From the NCBI GenBank assembly GCA_963664625.1, contig OY761541.1:1302001-1366000 (forward strand): DNA of 64,000 bases. Reading direction: 5' to 3'. The position numbers were made by a program, and so were the translations under genes. The stretch comes from CBDCFV01 sp963664625 (GTDB taxonomy: Bacteria > Chloroflexota > Dehalococcoidia > Lucifugimonadales > UBA3495). The notes below the pieces were generated by a model. It ran no database searches. It was not told the origin of the DNA and worked only from the letters and a program-made list of their open reading frames with translations. This document shows, one piece after another, positions 39,932 to 48,633 of the stretch; the first letter of the stretch is position 1; every line of letters begins with the position of its first letter.

Positions 39932-40846
39932 CTACAGGGGAAGCGCCTTGCCCGCTTCTCGCAGCCGGCGGCGGCGTTGTTGCGCGTCGGGCAGGACCTG
40001 GGCCACCAAGTTCCAGAAGTTGGCCGAGTGGTCCATGAACGTAAGATGGGCTAGTTCGTGAACCACGATGTACTCGATTAACGACGGGTCAAGCATCATC
40101 ATCCGCCAGTTGAAGCGCAGGGTACCGTCGTGGGCGCAACTTCCCCACCGGCTACGCTGGTTGCGAATGAGAATCCGGGACTTGTTTCCGGTCCCCAGCC
40201 GGTCCCACCAGCGGTCCACTTCCGCCGGCAGGTGTTCTGCGGCGCGGGATTTATACCACTCCACGAGAGCATCCAGGATTTCGTCCGTGCCCCCTTTCCC
40301 GTCTTTCCCGCGCAGCCTGCCCCCGGCCCGGATTCCCGCCTTCGCGGGAATGACGGGTGAAGGGGGGCGGGAATCCTGCCCCCCTTCACCTTCGGCCGGG
40401 GGCTGGCAGGGGCAGGCGTTAACTCCGGTATGGCTGTGGGGCGCCGTTACCCGGAAGCTTCCATCATTGAACCTGACTGTGACCGATGGAACGTCAGCAG
40501 CCTCGACGATCAGTCGCACGTTGCGGCCCAAGTACGGCAGCGTTTCCCCGCTGACGAAGCGCTTGGGCGGCGCTTCCTGCTCTGTCTCTGACAGGCGTTT
40601 GATAATCCACGACGCCTTCTTGAGGACAATCTGCTGTATCTCGCGCTTGGGCAGCCTGGAAGGAGCCGCCACTTGGACGCCGCCGGCCACCAAGGTGATC
40701 TCGACGGTCTTCTTGCGGCGGGCGCTGCGCCGGATTTCATAGTCGATAGTGGTGTCGCCGACACGGACACTGTCCCTGCTAGCCGCATGGCAAGGGCTGG
40801 GCACTGTTCTAAGCCCCAAGTATCCGCTTCGCCGTTTCCCGCGCAT
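39932..40846 (-). CDS. YgjP-like (DUF45) zinc metallopeptidase with a repeat-derived insert
   Basis: This 304-residue protein has the zinc motif VVHELAHLTFMDHSANFW (~residue 261) and the family block IRNQRSRWGSCAHDGTLRFN. The N-terminal part is YEIRRSARRKKTVEITLVAGG. Homologues are ~230-250 residues. The excess lies at ~143-185, where PPSPVIPAKAGIRAGG is encoded by a family A repeat that keeps the frame. The insert is between the two halves, so the fold may tolerate it. The first in-frame ATG (40846) overlaps the SulP gene by 38 nt; GTG 40804, just after the SulP stop, is an alternative. It is probably co-transcribed with that transporter. Confidence 0.8.
   Translation of the reverse strand: MRGKRRSGYLGLRTVPSPCHAASRDSVRVGDTTIDYEIRRSARRKKTVEITLVAGGVQVAAPSRLPKREIQQIVLKKASWIIKRLSETEQEAPPKRFVSGETLPYLGRNVRLIVEAADVPSVTVRFNDGSFRVTAPHSHTGVNACPCQPPAEGEGGQDSRPPSPVIPAKAGIRAGGRLRGKDGKGGTDEILDALVEWYKSRAAEHLPAEVDRWWDRLGTGNKSRILIRNQRSRWGSCAHDGTLRFNWRMMMLDPSLIEYIVVHELAHLTFMDHSANFWNLVAQVLPDAQQRRRRLREAGKALPL
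40330..40355. repeat. Family A repeat inside the YgjP-like gene
   Basis: ATTCCCGCCTTCGCGGGAAT, read on the minus strand as the codons for VIPAKAGIR in the middle of the metallopeptidase. Confidence 0.85.
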
Positions 40847-42461
40847 CGTCCAGGGTTTCGACGATTTGGTCGGGAGGAACGTGCTTCAAAACGTTGAGTC
40901 CGCGGAGGTTCCTGGCCACCCCGCCCGTAAGTCCCATGACGATGCACTGGGTGTTTTCGGCTATGGCGACGTCGATCAACTGCTCCACCAGCAAGGCCGC
41001 GCTGTCGTCCATATAGACGGTGTCGGAGAAGTCAAGGACCACGACTTCATGATCCCCGATGTCCGCGCTGATGGTGTCGATAAGCTTGTTGGAGGATGCA
41101 ACGGAGAAGCTTCCCCTCAAGGCCACCAGTCCGACTCGGGCGGAAAAGTCGTCGGCGTTGTCCTGGGTTCCCAAGAAACTCCGGTCCAGCAGCGGCGTCG
41201 AAACGACGCTGTCCAGTTCCAGCCGCTCGAACTGCCGCGCGCTGGCCATTCCGGCGGCTATAAGGCCTATCGCCACGGCGGTTACAAGGTCGAGAAATAC
41301 CGTGAGCCCCATTGTGATCAGCATCACAAGCAGGTGTTCCCGCTGAACGCGATGAAGCCGGGTGATGAAACGCCAGTCAATAATGTCCCAGCCTACCTTC
41401 ATCAGGATGCCGGCCAGGACAGCGTGGGGTATGGCCTCGACGTACTTGCCAAGACCCAGCACCAGCCCCAACAGGATCGCAGCCCTCAACACTCCCGACA
41501 CGGGTGTCCGTCCGCCGGCGCGGATGTTCACTACCGTACCCATCGTCGCTCCCGCTCCCGGCAGACCCCAGACGAAACCTGCGATCATGTTGCCGATTCC
41601 CTGGCCCACCAACTCCCGGTTAGGGCTATGGCGCGTCCGAGTCAGCGAGTCGGCTATCAGGGAGGTAAGCAGGCTGTCGATGGAGCCGAGCAGCGCAATC
41701 GTTATCGCCGGTTGCACCGCGTTGGTCAACGTGTGCACCGAAAAGTCCGGCATACGGGGCATGGGTATCCCGGTCGGTACCTCGCCAATGACCGGCGTGT
41801 TGGTCAGCCACAGAACGCCCAACAGCGTCCCGGCAACGAGCGCCGCCAATGTAGAAGGCATGTACTTCCGTACTTGCTTGGGCCACAACACCCCAACGGC
41901 AAGGGTGACGGCCGCGATGGCAAGAGCCTCAAAGTTGATACCCTGTATCGCGGCGGGCCACGACCGCACGGCGCCTAGCGGCCCGCCCGTGGAGACCGCC
42001 GAACCCATGAAAGGCAGCGTTTGCAAAAGGATGATGATTACGCCAATGCCCGACATGAACCCGGAGATCACGGAATAAGGGGTAAAAGCCACGAAACGGC
42101 CGATTCTCAGCACGCCCAGAAGGACCTGTATCAAGCCCGCCATGACGGCTATGGTGAAGGCCTCGGCCAAATTGCTTGCGTGGGTGGTGACGACCACTGC
42201 CATAGCCACGGCCATCGGCCCGGTGGGACCGGATATTTGTGACCGCGTCCCGCCGAACACGGCCGCAAAGAACCCTACCGCGATGGCTCCGTATATGCCG
42301 GCAAGAGCGCCCAACCCCGAGGCTACGCCGAAGGCCAACGCCACGGGCAGCCCCACGACAGCCGCCGTGATTCCGCCGAAAACGTCCCCGCGGAACGTTT
42401 GCAGGTCGTAGCTCAACAGGGCTTTTGATGTTTTTTGGAGGTACGAGGCCGCCGCGTTCAT
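40809..42461 (-). CDS. SulP-family inorganic anion transporter with STAS domain
   Basis: This ~550-residue protein has ~11-12 membrane helices including the SulP blocks GGITAAVVGLPVALAFGVAS and SQISGPTGPMAVAMAVVV, with NMIAGFVWGLPGAGATMGT later. A cytoplasmic STAS domain follows at the C-terminus (VVLDFSDTVYMDDSAALLVE). Substrates in this family include sulfate, bicarbonate and C4-dicarboxylates; which applies here is unknown. I chose ATG 42461; a GTG at 42503 would add 14 residues. It is followed directly by the YgjP-like gene. Confidence 0.9.
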   Translation of the reverse strand: MNAAASYLQKTSKALLSYDLQTFRGDVFGGITAAVVGLPVALAFGVASGLGALAGIYGAIAVGFFAAVFGGTRSQISGPTGPMAVAMAVVVTTHASNLAEAFTIAVMAGLIQVLLGVLRIGRFVAFTPYSVISGFMSGIGVIIILLQTLPFMGSAVSTGGPLGAVRSWPAAIQGINFEALAIAAVTLAVGVLWPKQVRKYMPSTLAALVAGTLLGVLWLTNTPVIGEVPTGIPMPRMPDFSVHTLTNAVQPAITIALLGSIDSLLTSLIADSLTRTRHSPNRELVGQGIGNMIAGFVWGLPGAGATMGTVVNIRAGGRTPVSGVLRAAILLGLVLGLGKYVEAIPHAVLAGILMKVGWDIIDWRFITRLHRVQREHLLVMLITMGLTVFLDLVTAVAIGLIAAGMASARQFERLELDSVVSTPLLDRSFLGTQDNADDFSARVGLVALRGSFSVASSNKLIDTISADIGDHEVVVLDFSDTVYMDDSAALLVEQLIDVAIAENTQCIVMGLTGGVARNLRGLNVLKHVPPDQIVETLDDARETAKRILGA

Positions 42462-42606
42462 CCCGTCGTCCTTCTCGTTCCCTGTCAGCGAGGAAAATCT
42501 CACACAGCAAACGCCATAAGCCTATCTATTTTCCTGCCGATGTCAATAATCCGCTTGCGGCCAATCCGGCGTCACAACCGCCGCAGCCTTGGCCGCCGGG
42601 ATGTTA

Positions 42607-43128
42607 AGCCCTTCCCAAGGCCACGATTGAAGTTACTATCAAGGACCCCGACGTTGGATTTATGCCGGCCTTCGGCAACGCCTTCGCCGGGATAGTGCCC
42701 AAGCACATCTTCCAGCCAGCCGACGACGAAGGGCGTCTGTTGACGATAGAAGACTGGAAGGGCGCCGGGCCTTTCATGGCCAAGGAGTTCCGCAAGGACG
42801 AGTTCTTCGAGACCGAAAGGAACGAGGACTATTTCGTGGAAAACCGCCCCTTACTGGATGGCGTGAGGGTCTTCCGCTTGGCCATTGACCGTCAGAAGAT
42901 GATCGACCTGGTAGTCCAGGGCTCCGGGGAGATCATCCCCTGGTGCCACTGGGGGCTTGGGACTGCATTGTCCCTTTGGAGGAGATAAAGATTTGGGAAG
43001 GGTTCAATCCTGACACCAGGGAACAGGACATCTCCGAGGCGGCTAGTATAGTTTCCGAGCGCCGGTGGAAAGCGTTCGTCCGTTTCCTGCGCGCCAAGCG
43101 ACTCGGGGGCTGGGACTCCTTCTTTTGA
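42607..43128 (+). pseudogene. Frameshifted fragment of a family 5 (peptide-type) solute-binding protein
   Basis: The plus strand reads FGNAFAGIVPKHIFQPADD, WKGAGPFMAKEFRKDEFFE, ERNEDYFVENRPLLDGVRVF and RLAIDRQKMIDLVVQGSGEI, all characteristic of peptide/nickel ABC binding proteins. At about 42963 the frame changes, and the sequence continues in another frame as VPLEEIKIWEGFNPDTREQD. Both ends are missing, since intact proteins have ~550 residues. No transporter genes are near, so this is a decayed remnant. Confidence 0.72.
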
Positions 43129-43149
43129 GGCGCAATTCTGGTCATGTGG

Positions 43150-45483
43150 TCAGTCATTCACGGGAACTGCAACCTGCACGGGTGGCTCCAACGGCAACTC
43201 CACTATCATCTCCGTATATTCGCCGGGTTGGGTATCCACAGTTATGGTGCCGCCATGTTCTCGTACGATGTCGCTCGAAAGCGCCAAGCCCAGTCCTGTC
43301 CCTTGCCCGGTAGGCTTGGTGGTGAAGAAGGGGTTGAATATTTTTTCCACCACTTCCGGCGGCATCCCGTTGCCGTTGTCCCGGATACGTACTATTATGC
43401 TGTCCTCCGTCCGCTGAGTGGACAGCCATACCGTTGGCCAATAACGGTCTCCGTTGACTTGGGCGTCTCCTAAAGTACGCCTTTTTTCGTCGGTAGCGTA
43501 GCAAGCGTTCCCTACCATGTTCAGGAAAACCCGGCCCAAGTCCTGTGGAATGGCGTCCAACTCGCCGGTGTTCGGGTCCAGGTCCTGCTTTATATCCAAC
43601 TGGAACTCGGTGTCGACCGCCCGTGCGCTGTGATAAGCCAGCCTGGCGTATTCGTCCACCAAGGAATTGACGTTTACCGGCGCCCGCTCGGACGATCCGC
43701 GGCCCATCATTAGCATGTCGTGTACTATCCGGTTGGCCCGTGCGGTATGCGACCCGATGCGCTCAAGATTACTGGAGAGGTCTCCAGAGATGTCCTCCAC
43801 CAGTCCCCTTTGGTCGTCGCTCAGGGTGACCCCTTCCTCTTCAAGGACCTCTTTCAACTCAACCAGCAGTTCGTTTGAAACCTCCGAGAAGTTCTTAACG
43901 AAGTTCAGCGGGTTCCTGATTTCATGGGCAACGCCGGCAGTGAGTTCACCCAAGGCCGCCAGCTTTTCCCGCATGACAATCTGGTCCTGGGCACGGTTCA
44001 AGTCGGCCAGCGTATTCTCCAGTTCGTCGTTCTTCCCTGACAACTCGCCGGCCAGACTCTCCAACTCGACGTTCTTGCCCTGCAACTCCTCAGCCAAATT
44101 CTCAAGTTCTCCGTTCTTGCCCTGCAACTCGCCGGCCAGGCTCTCCAATTCGCCGTTCTTCTCTTCTAACTGCTCCGCCAGCAACTCCACCAAATTAAGG
44201 CGTTGGACCTCCAAGGCATGTTGCCGGAACACCTCCAACGCCGCCGCCATATCCGCAACCTCGTCGCGCCCGCCAATCTCCACCTGCACTTCCAGGTCTC
44301 CCTTGGCCATCCGGCGCATCCAGTCCGACAGCATCTCCAGCCGGCGCAGCAGCACCCGGCCCACGAACAGCCACGCAATCAGCAGGGCGCCGCCGATGCT
44401 CAAGGCGGTAATGGCCAACAACAGTATGCGCCCTGTCAATGCGGCTTCCGTCGAGGCGAGGGTAGCCGCTTGGGCATTGGCATGAGCCTGACTTACCAGG
44501 CCGTCCACCGCCGCCACCAAGGTCACCGAAATATCCCGGTTGTTGGCCAGCAATTCCCGCTGGCTTTCCACCAGCCTCAGTTCCCGCTCCAGCAGCTCAA
44601 ATCCCCCTTCCTCTCCAATACCCAGTTCAATGAGCCTGCCTAACGGCGGCGCCAGGCCTCTTACTTCAGCGAGCCTTCCTAACTGCAGGTGCTCCTCCTC
44701 ACGGGTCGCAGAACTTCTCAGCGACGCCAGGCTCCTCTCGATTCGGCCTGCCGACGACTCAAATCGTTCCTTCATTGGCTCCAAGTGAGGGGTCTCAGAA
44801 ACGCTGAAAGCGCTTTCCATCAGGTGCAACGCTTCGCTCGCTTCCACGTGCAAGTCCGCCAGACGGCGGTATCGCCATAGTTCCTGTTCCGAGAAATACT
44901 CTTCCCGGCCCTCCTGGGATTGCCCAAGGTAACGATACCCGGTCATGGTGTAAAACAACTGGTCGTCTACCGCCGGCACCAATATGTCATCCAAGCGCGT
45001 GCGCAAGTCCCCGAGTTCCGTCCTCAATTCGCCGGACCGCGCGTTCAGGTCAAATATCTGTGACTTTTCCGACTCTATTGCTCTTATGTTGAGGATCAAC
45101 GTATCGGCATCGGCCTGAATACGGTTGAAGACCTCTCCTCGACCGCCTTGTTGCCCCAGCACCTGCATCGCTGCCTGGAGCGCATCATGCGCTTCGGTAA
45201 TATCTTCCGAAACGGCCTGCAATTCATCGGGTGTGGCCGCCGTAGTCAATCGGGGCGCCGCGACCACCAAGGTCCCGCTGTGCTGCGCCACTCCGAATGC
45301 AGCCACCAATTCCGGCACGCTGCTGTCATTCACCCGCGACTGCGCCTCACCCACCCGGTTGAAGGAAAACCATCCCACCAGACTGGCCGCCAGAGTGAAA
45401 GCCACAGCCCCGCCGATGGCCAGATAGAGTTGGGTCGAAATCCGGTTGCGCCTTTCCAGCAAACTACTCAAACGTGCTTTCAT
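43150..45483 (-). CDS. Membrane histidine kinase with large extracytoplasmic sensor and tandem coiled-coil repeats
   Basis: This 777-residue kinase has TM1 (~18-40), a ~300-residue helical extracytoplasmic sensor region, TM2 (~350-375) and HAMP. Residues ~436-491 are four 14-residue units of the type LQGKNGELENLAEE. HisKA has His ~519 in ELTAGVAHEIRNPLNFVKNF, and the ATPase domain has NMVGNACYATDEKRR, DNGNGMPPEV and GQGTGLGLALSSDIVREHGG. It overlaps the binding-protein gene by 4 nt (ATGA). This layout is like TorS, which senses through the periplasmic protein TorT. The adjacent binding protein is the likely ligand receptor, and the receiver-PP2C gene the likely target. Confidence 0.9.
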   Translation of the reverse strand: MKARLSSLLERRNRISTQLYLAIGGAVAFTLAASLVGWFSFNRVGEAQSRVNDSSVPELVAAFGVAQHSGTLVVAAPRLTTAATPDELQAVSEDITEAHDALQAAMQVLGQQGGRGEVFNRIQADADTLILNIRAIESEKSQIFDLNARSGELRTELGDLRTRLDDILVPAVDDQLFYTMTGYRYLGQSQEGREEYFSEQELWRYRRLADLHVEASEALHLMESAFSVSETPHLEPMKERFESSAGRIERSLASLRSSATREEEHLQLGRLAEVRGLAPPLGRLIELGIGEEGGFELLERELRLVESQRELLANNRDISVTLVAAVDGLVSQAHANAQAATLASTEAALTGRILLLAITALSIGGALLIAWLFVGRVLLRRLEMLSDWMRRMAKGDLEVQVEIGGRDEVADMAAALEVFRQHALEVQRLNLVELLAEQLEEKNGELESLAGELQGKNGELENLAEELQGKNVELESLAGELSGKNDELENTLADLNRAQDQIVMREKLAALGELTAGVAHEIRNPLNFVKNFSEVSNELLVELKEVLEEEGVTLSDDQRGLVEDISGDLSSNLERIGSHTARANRIVHDMLMMGRGSSERAPVNVNSLVDEYARLAYHSARAVDTEFQLDIKQDLDPNTGELDAIPQDLGRVFLNMVGNACYATDEKRRTLGDAQVNGDRYWPTVWLSTQRTEDSIIVRIRDNGNGMPPEVVEKIFNPFFTTKPTGQGTGLGLALSSDIVREHGGTITVDTQPGEYTEMIVELPLEPPVQVAVPVND

Positions 45484-46820
45484 CGTCTCACGTCCAGCAA
45501 ACTGGTCACGGGATAATAAGTGCCATCGGGTCCGATCCTGGTCAGGAAAACCTGGTCAGAGCCTTGGTTGTCGTCTTCCCCGTATCGAAGTTGGAACCCA
45601 TCAAGGTCGACAACATCCGCCTGCCGCAAGGTGTCCAGAAAACAGGCGCGGCTAACCTCCTGGCCACAACCCTCTACACCGGCAATAGCCAAACGGCCCG
45701 CCAAGTAACCTTCGAAGGAAACGAAACCCGGCGTACTCTCCGGGGAGTACGCCTCCAGAGCATCCAGATAAGCCGCGGTGACGGCGCGGGAGTCGTCCGT
45801 GGGGAAGGGCACCACCTGGGTTACGTAAACACCCTCTCCGTCGGGGCCAAGCTCTCCCGCCAACGCATTGCTGCCCACGAAGGAGACCGTCATGAACACC
45901 ACGTCCAACCCCGTATGCCGCGCCCACAAAATCAGCGACGCCACCGGCTCGTAGGCGCCGATCATGATTACCGCCTGGGGTTCTCCCTGCATCAGGTCCA
46001 GCAAGGCCGTCTTTACCGCTGTGGTGTTTCGCGGATACAACCCGATGGACACCGGCTCCATCTGCCGGCGCTCCAAGGCAAACTTTACGCCCCGGTACCC
46101 GGCTCGACCGTAAGAGTCATCCTGGTACATGACCGCTATTCGATTAACCCACAGGTCATTGGTAAGCCGGTCTACCATCTCTTCGGTTTCCTGGTAATAG
46201 GAGGAACGCATGTTGAGGATGTTGTTCCACTTCTTGTCCCGCAGGAATTCCGCCCCGGTAAACGGAGCGATGAACGGAACGTTGGCCTCCGCTGCAATGG
46301 GAGTAGCCGAACGCGAAGTGGGTGTGCCTACTTCACCGATGAGCGCGAAAACCTTTTCCTCTTCAATCAGCCGCTGGGTGTTGACGATGGCGGCTTCCGG
46401 TTCGTAGGCGTCATCAAAATAACGAAGCGCAAAGAGCCTTCCGTTGACGCCTCCTTCCTCGTTCACTTCATGGAACGCCGCCTCGATGCCCAGCCGCATA
46501 TTCCTTCCCAATTCTTGGGCTGGGCCGCTGAAAGCGGCGGACTGTCCGAAAAGGACCCGCTTTCCCGAGACACCGGGGGTTGAAATAACGGTGCCGCTCT
46601 CTGTTCCATTAGACGGAAGGGATGTCGGCTGTATGAATTGGCCGGTGGAGTTTGACACCCTATCGCAGGCTGCGGCGGCTAACAGGCTAACAACAGCTAC
46701 GACAACCACCGTGACAACATTACGCCACCAGTGGCGCTCCCCCTTCCCTCGTCTTTCCCGCGTAGGCGGGAATCCGGCCCGGGGGCAAGGCTTCGGCGAC
46801 GGATGGCGCCTCCGCTTCAT
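45480..46820 (-). CDS. Periplasmic binding protein (type 1 fold, LivK-like), probable ligand receptor for the kinase
   Basis: This 446-residue exported protein has one hydrophobic segment with a lipobox-like end (VVSLLAAAACDRVSN, Cys ~52). The type 1 binding fold follows: VLFGQSAAFSGPAQELGRNM, FALIGEVGTPTSRSATPIA, IAVMYQDDSYGRAGYRGVKF and VSFEGYLAGRLAIAGV, as in branched-chain amino-acid and amide-type receptors. No ABC permease or ATPase gene is near. The start ATG overlaps the RsbW-like stop, and the stop overlaps the kinase start, both as ATGA. Residues ~11-27 (PCPRAGFPPTRERRGKG) are encoded by a family A repeat lying before the membrane segment. The ligand is unknown. Confidence 0.88.
   Translation of the reverse strand: MKRRRHPSPKPCPRAGFPPTRERRGKGERHWWRNVVTVVVVAVVSLLAAAACDRVSNSTGQFIQPTSLPSNGTESGTVISTPGVSGKRVLFGQSAAFSGPAQELGRNMRLGIEAAFHEVNEEGGVNGRLFALRYFDDAYEPEAAIVNTQRLIEEEKVFALIGEVGTPTSRSATPIAAEANVPFIAPFTGAEFLRDKKWNNILNMRSSYYQETEEMVDRLTNDLWVNRIAVMYQDDSYGRAGYRGVKFALERRQMEPVSIGLYPRNTTAVKTALLDLMQGEPQAVIMIGAYEPVASLILWARHTGLDVVFMTVSFVGSNALAGELGPDGEGVYVTQVVPFPTDDSRAVTAAYLDALEAYSPESTPGFVSFEGYLAGRLAIAGVEGCGQEVSRACFLDTLRQADVVDLDGFQLRYGEDDNQGSDQVFLTRIGPDGTYYPVTSLLDVRR
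46750..46777. repeat. Family A repeat inside the 5' end of the binding-protein gene
   Basis: TTTCCCGCGTAGGCGGGAAT, read on the minus strand as codons ~14-24 (RAGFPPTRE) of the binding protein. Confidence 0.8.
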
Positions 46821-47236
46821 TCGGCCTTGCGAGCAACCATGGTCAGGTGGTTCCTGCCCTGCTCGCGCCGGTAGTTGACTTGGTCCATCATAGTCCGTAC
46901 CAAGTGGATTCCCAAGCCACCCACCTTCCGGTCCTCGACCGATGCTTCCAAGTCGGGTATGGCGGCATCAGTCAGCGGGTCGAACGGACGGCCCCCATCC
47001 ACTACTTCAATGGTAAGCGTGTCGGCCTCCGATGTAATGATCACTTCAAACTCGTGGAGGCCTTCGTCATACCCGTAGTCCATGACGTTGAGCACCACTT
47101 CCTCGATCGCCAGTTGCGCACGAAAGACAAGCCCGGGGGGCCAGTCCTCTCGCTCCGCCATGTCTTCCACGGCAGCGATGATGTGACCCAACTCGTCGCG
47201 TTGGGTTTCAACCTTCAGGGACAGCTTCTCATTCAA
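46817..47236 (-). CDS. RsbW-like serine kinase/anti-sigma factor (GHKL ATPase)
   Basis: This ~139-residue protein has the ATPase N box in AIEEVVLNVMDYGYDEG, DGGRPFDPL and the GGLGIHLVRTMMDQ block of RsbW/SpoIIAB proteins. These proteins bind a sigma factor or phosphorylate a STAS partner. I favour the TTG start at 47236, which overlaps the PP2C stop as TTGA; GTG/ATG codons farther up (47257) overlap more. It is followed by the binding-protein gene with a 4-nt overlap. No sigma factor lies in this window. Confidence 0.85.
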   Translation of the reverse strand: MNEKLSLKVETQRDELGHIIAAVEDMAEREDWPPGLVFRAQLAIEEVVLNVMDYGYDEGLHEFEVIITSEADTLTIEVVDGGRPFDPLTDAAIPDLEASVEDRKVGGLGIHLVRTMMDQVNYRREQGRNHLTMVARKAE

Positions 47237-48405
47237 GATCCGAACTCGCCTCGGCAAAGTGTCAGGCAGGTGATGTCGTCGGACTGCGGCGCGTCGCCGA
47301 CGAATGTATCCACGGCTTGGAAGACCGCTTGGTTGGCTTCCTTAGAGTTCGTAGGGGGGCCGGACGCAAATATTTTAAGCAGACGTTCGTTTCCGAACTC
47401 TTCCTCTTCTCCGTTCATCGCTTCCGATACCCCGTCTGTGTACAACACCACGGTATCCCCTGGAGCGAGAGTAACGCTGCCTTCTTGGTATTCCATGTCC
47501 GGGACCAGACCAAGGGCTACACCGTCGGTCAGGGGCAGCAGTTCTGCCTGTCCGTCGGCATGGACGATGAGAGGCGAGTTGTGCCCTCCATTAGCGTAGC
47601 TCAACTTTCCGCTGGCAGGGTCATATATCGCGTACAGCACGGTGACGAACATAGCGGCCTCGTTGTCCTGGTTAAGCAGGTCGTTGACCTCGCGCAGCAC
47701 TTCGCCGGGGCTGAGGGTGCCTATGGCCGCGCCCTTCAACAGGGTCCGGGTGGACATCATGAAGAGAGCGGCGGGCACCCCCTTGTCAGAAACATCTGCG
47801 ATTGCCAAACCTATGCGACCATTGTCCAAGCGCATGACATCGAAGAAGTCTCCCCCCACGCTGCGGGCCGGCTTCATGCTCCCGAAAACCTGGTAGTTGG
47901 CCCCTCTGGGAAACTGGGTGGGGAGAATGGACTGCTGCATGTTGCTGGCTACGTCGAGTTCGTTCTGCAGCGCCACCAGCTTGTCCCTGGACGACAGGGC
48001 CTCCCGCCATTCTGCGATGTGCCCCAAGGTACGTTCGATGGTTATTTCAAGGTCCTCGAAGTCAATGGGCTTGGTTACGAAGTCGAATGCCCCGCGGTTC
48101 ATTGCGGTACGAATATTCTTCATGTCTCCGTAGGCCGAAATGATAACCGCGCGCAATTCAGGGTCTACTTTGGGTATCTGTTCCAGTAGCGTAAGACCGT
48201 CCATCTGCGGCATGTTGATGTCAGAGAGCACCATATCGATGTCGCTGTCTTCCTGCAGGCGCTCCAGCGCCTCCAGCCCGTTGTGTGCAAAAACGAAGCT
48301 GTACACACCGGAGCGTATCTTGCGCCGCATTCGCTGCAACACAAGGGGCTCAACATCCGGCTCATCGTCCACCACGAGTATCTTGTTCGTCCGTTGCGTC
48401 GTCAT
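47233..48405 (-). CDS. Receiver domain fused to a PP2C/SpoIIE serine phosphatase
   Basis: This 390-residue protein has a receiver domain (VVDDEPDVEP, phosphoacceptor Asp62 in VLSDINMPQMDG, Lys in FVTKPIDFEDLEI), a helical linker with coil (ALQNELDVASNMQQSILP) and a PP2C-type domain (ARSVGGDFFDV, LAIADVSDKGVPAALFM, VLYTDGVSEAMN, PQSDDITCLTL) that has the metal-binding aspartates. Phosphorylation by the kinase in the same operon would turn on dephosphorylation of the STAS protein. RssB- and RsbP-like proteins are parallels. The ATG is at 48405. Confidence 0.9.
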   Translation of the reverse strand: MTTQRTNKILVVDDEPDVEPLVLQRMRRKIRSGVYSFVFAHNGLEALERLQEDSDIDMVLSDINMPQMDGLTLLEQIPKVDPELRAVIISAYGDMKNIRTAMNRGAFDFVTKPIDFEDLEITIERTLGHIAEWREALSSRDKLVALQNELDVASNMQQSILPTQFPRGANYQVFGSMKPARSVGGDFFDVMRLDNGRIGLAIADVSDKGVPAALFMMSTRTLLKGAAIGTLSPGEVLREVNDLLNQDNEAAMFVTVLYAIYDPASGKLSYANGGHNSPLIVHADGQAELLPLTDGVALGLVPDMEYQEGSVTLAPGDTVVLYTDGVSEAMNGEEEEFGNERLLKIFASGPPTNSKEANQAVFQAVDTFVGDAPQSDDITCLTLCRGEFGS

Positions 48406-48439
48406 GCGTTGTTAACCCATTATCTTCAATTGCCCTTTC

Positions 48440-48466
48440 CCGTCATGCCCGCTTGGGCGGGCATCT
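48440..48466. repeat. Family A variant repeat (CATGCCCGC form)
   Basis: CGTCATGCCCGCTTGGGCGG then GCATC; it pairs like the other copies. It lies between the STAS and receiver-PP2C genes. Confidence 0.75.
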
Positions 48467-48540
48467 TCGCCTGGGCCAGGCTTTAAGGGTTTATGGCCTC
48501 TGCACAACACCCACTCCCCCACTAGCGTCCATCCCCCTTC

Positions 48541-48570
48541 CCGTCATTCCCGCCTGCGCGGGAATCCCGC
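48541..48570. repeat. Family A palindromic repeat
   Basis: CATTCCCGCCTGCGCGGGAA then TCCCGCC. It is in the same intergenic space as the variant at 48440; a promoter for the downstream four genes could lie between. Confidence 0.8.
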
Positions 48571-48633
48571 CGGGGGCAGGCCTATGCAGAACGTTACCCT
48601 CTTCGAATCGGAAGAGGAAAACATGAGTTCCAG

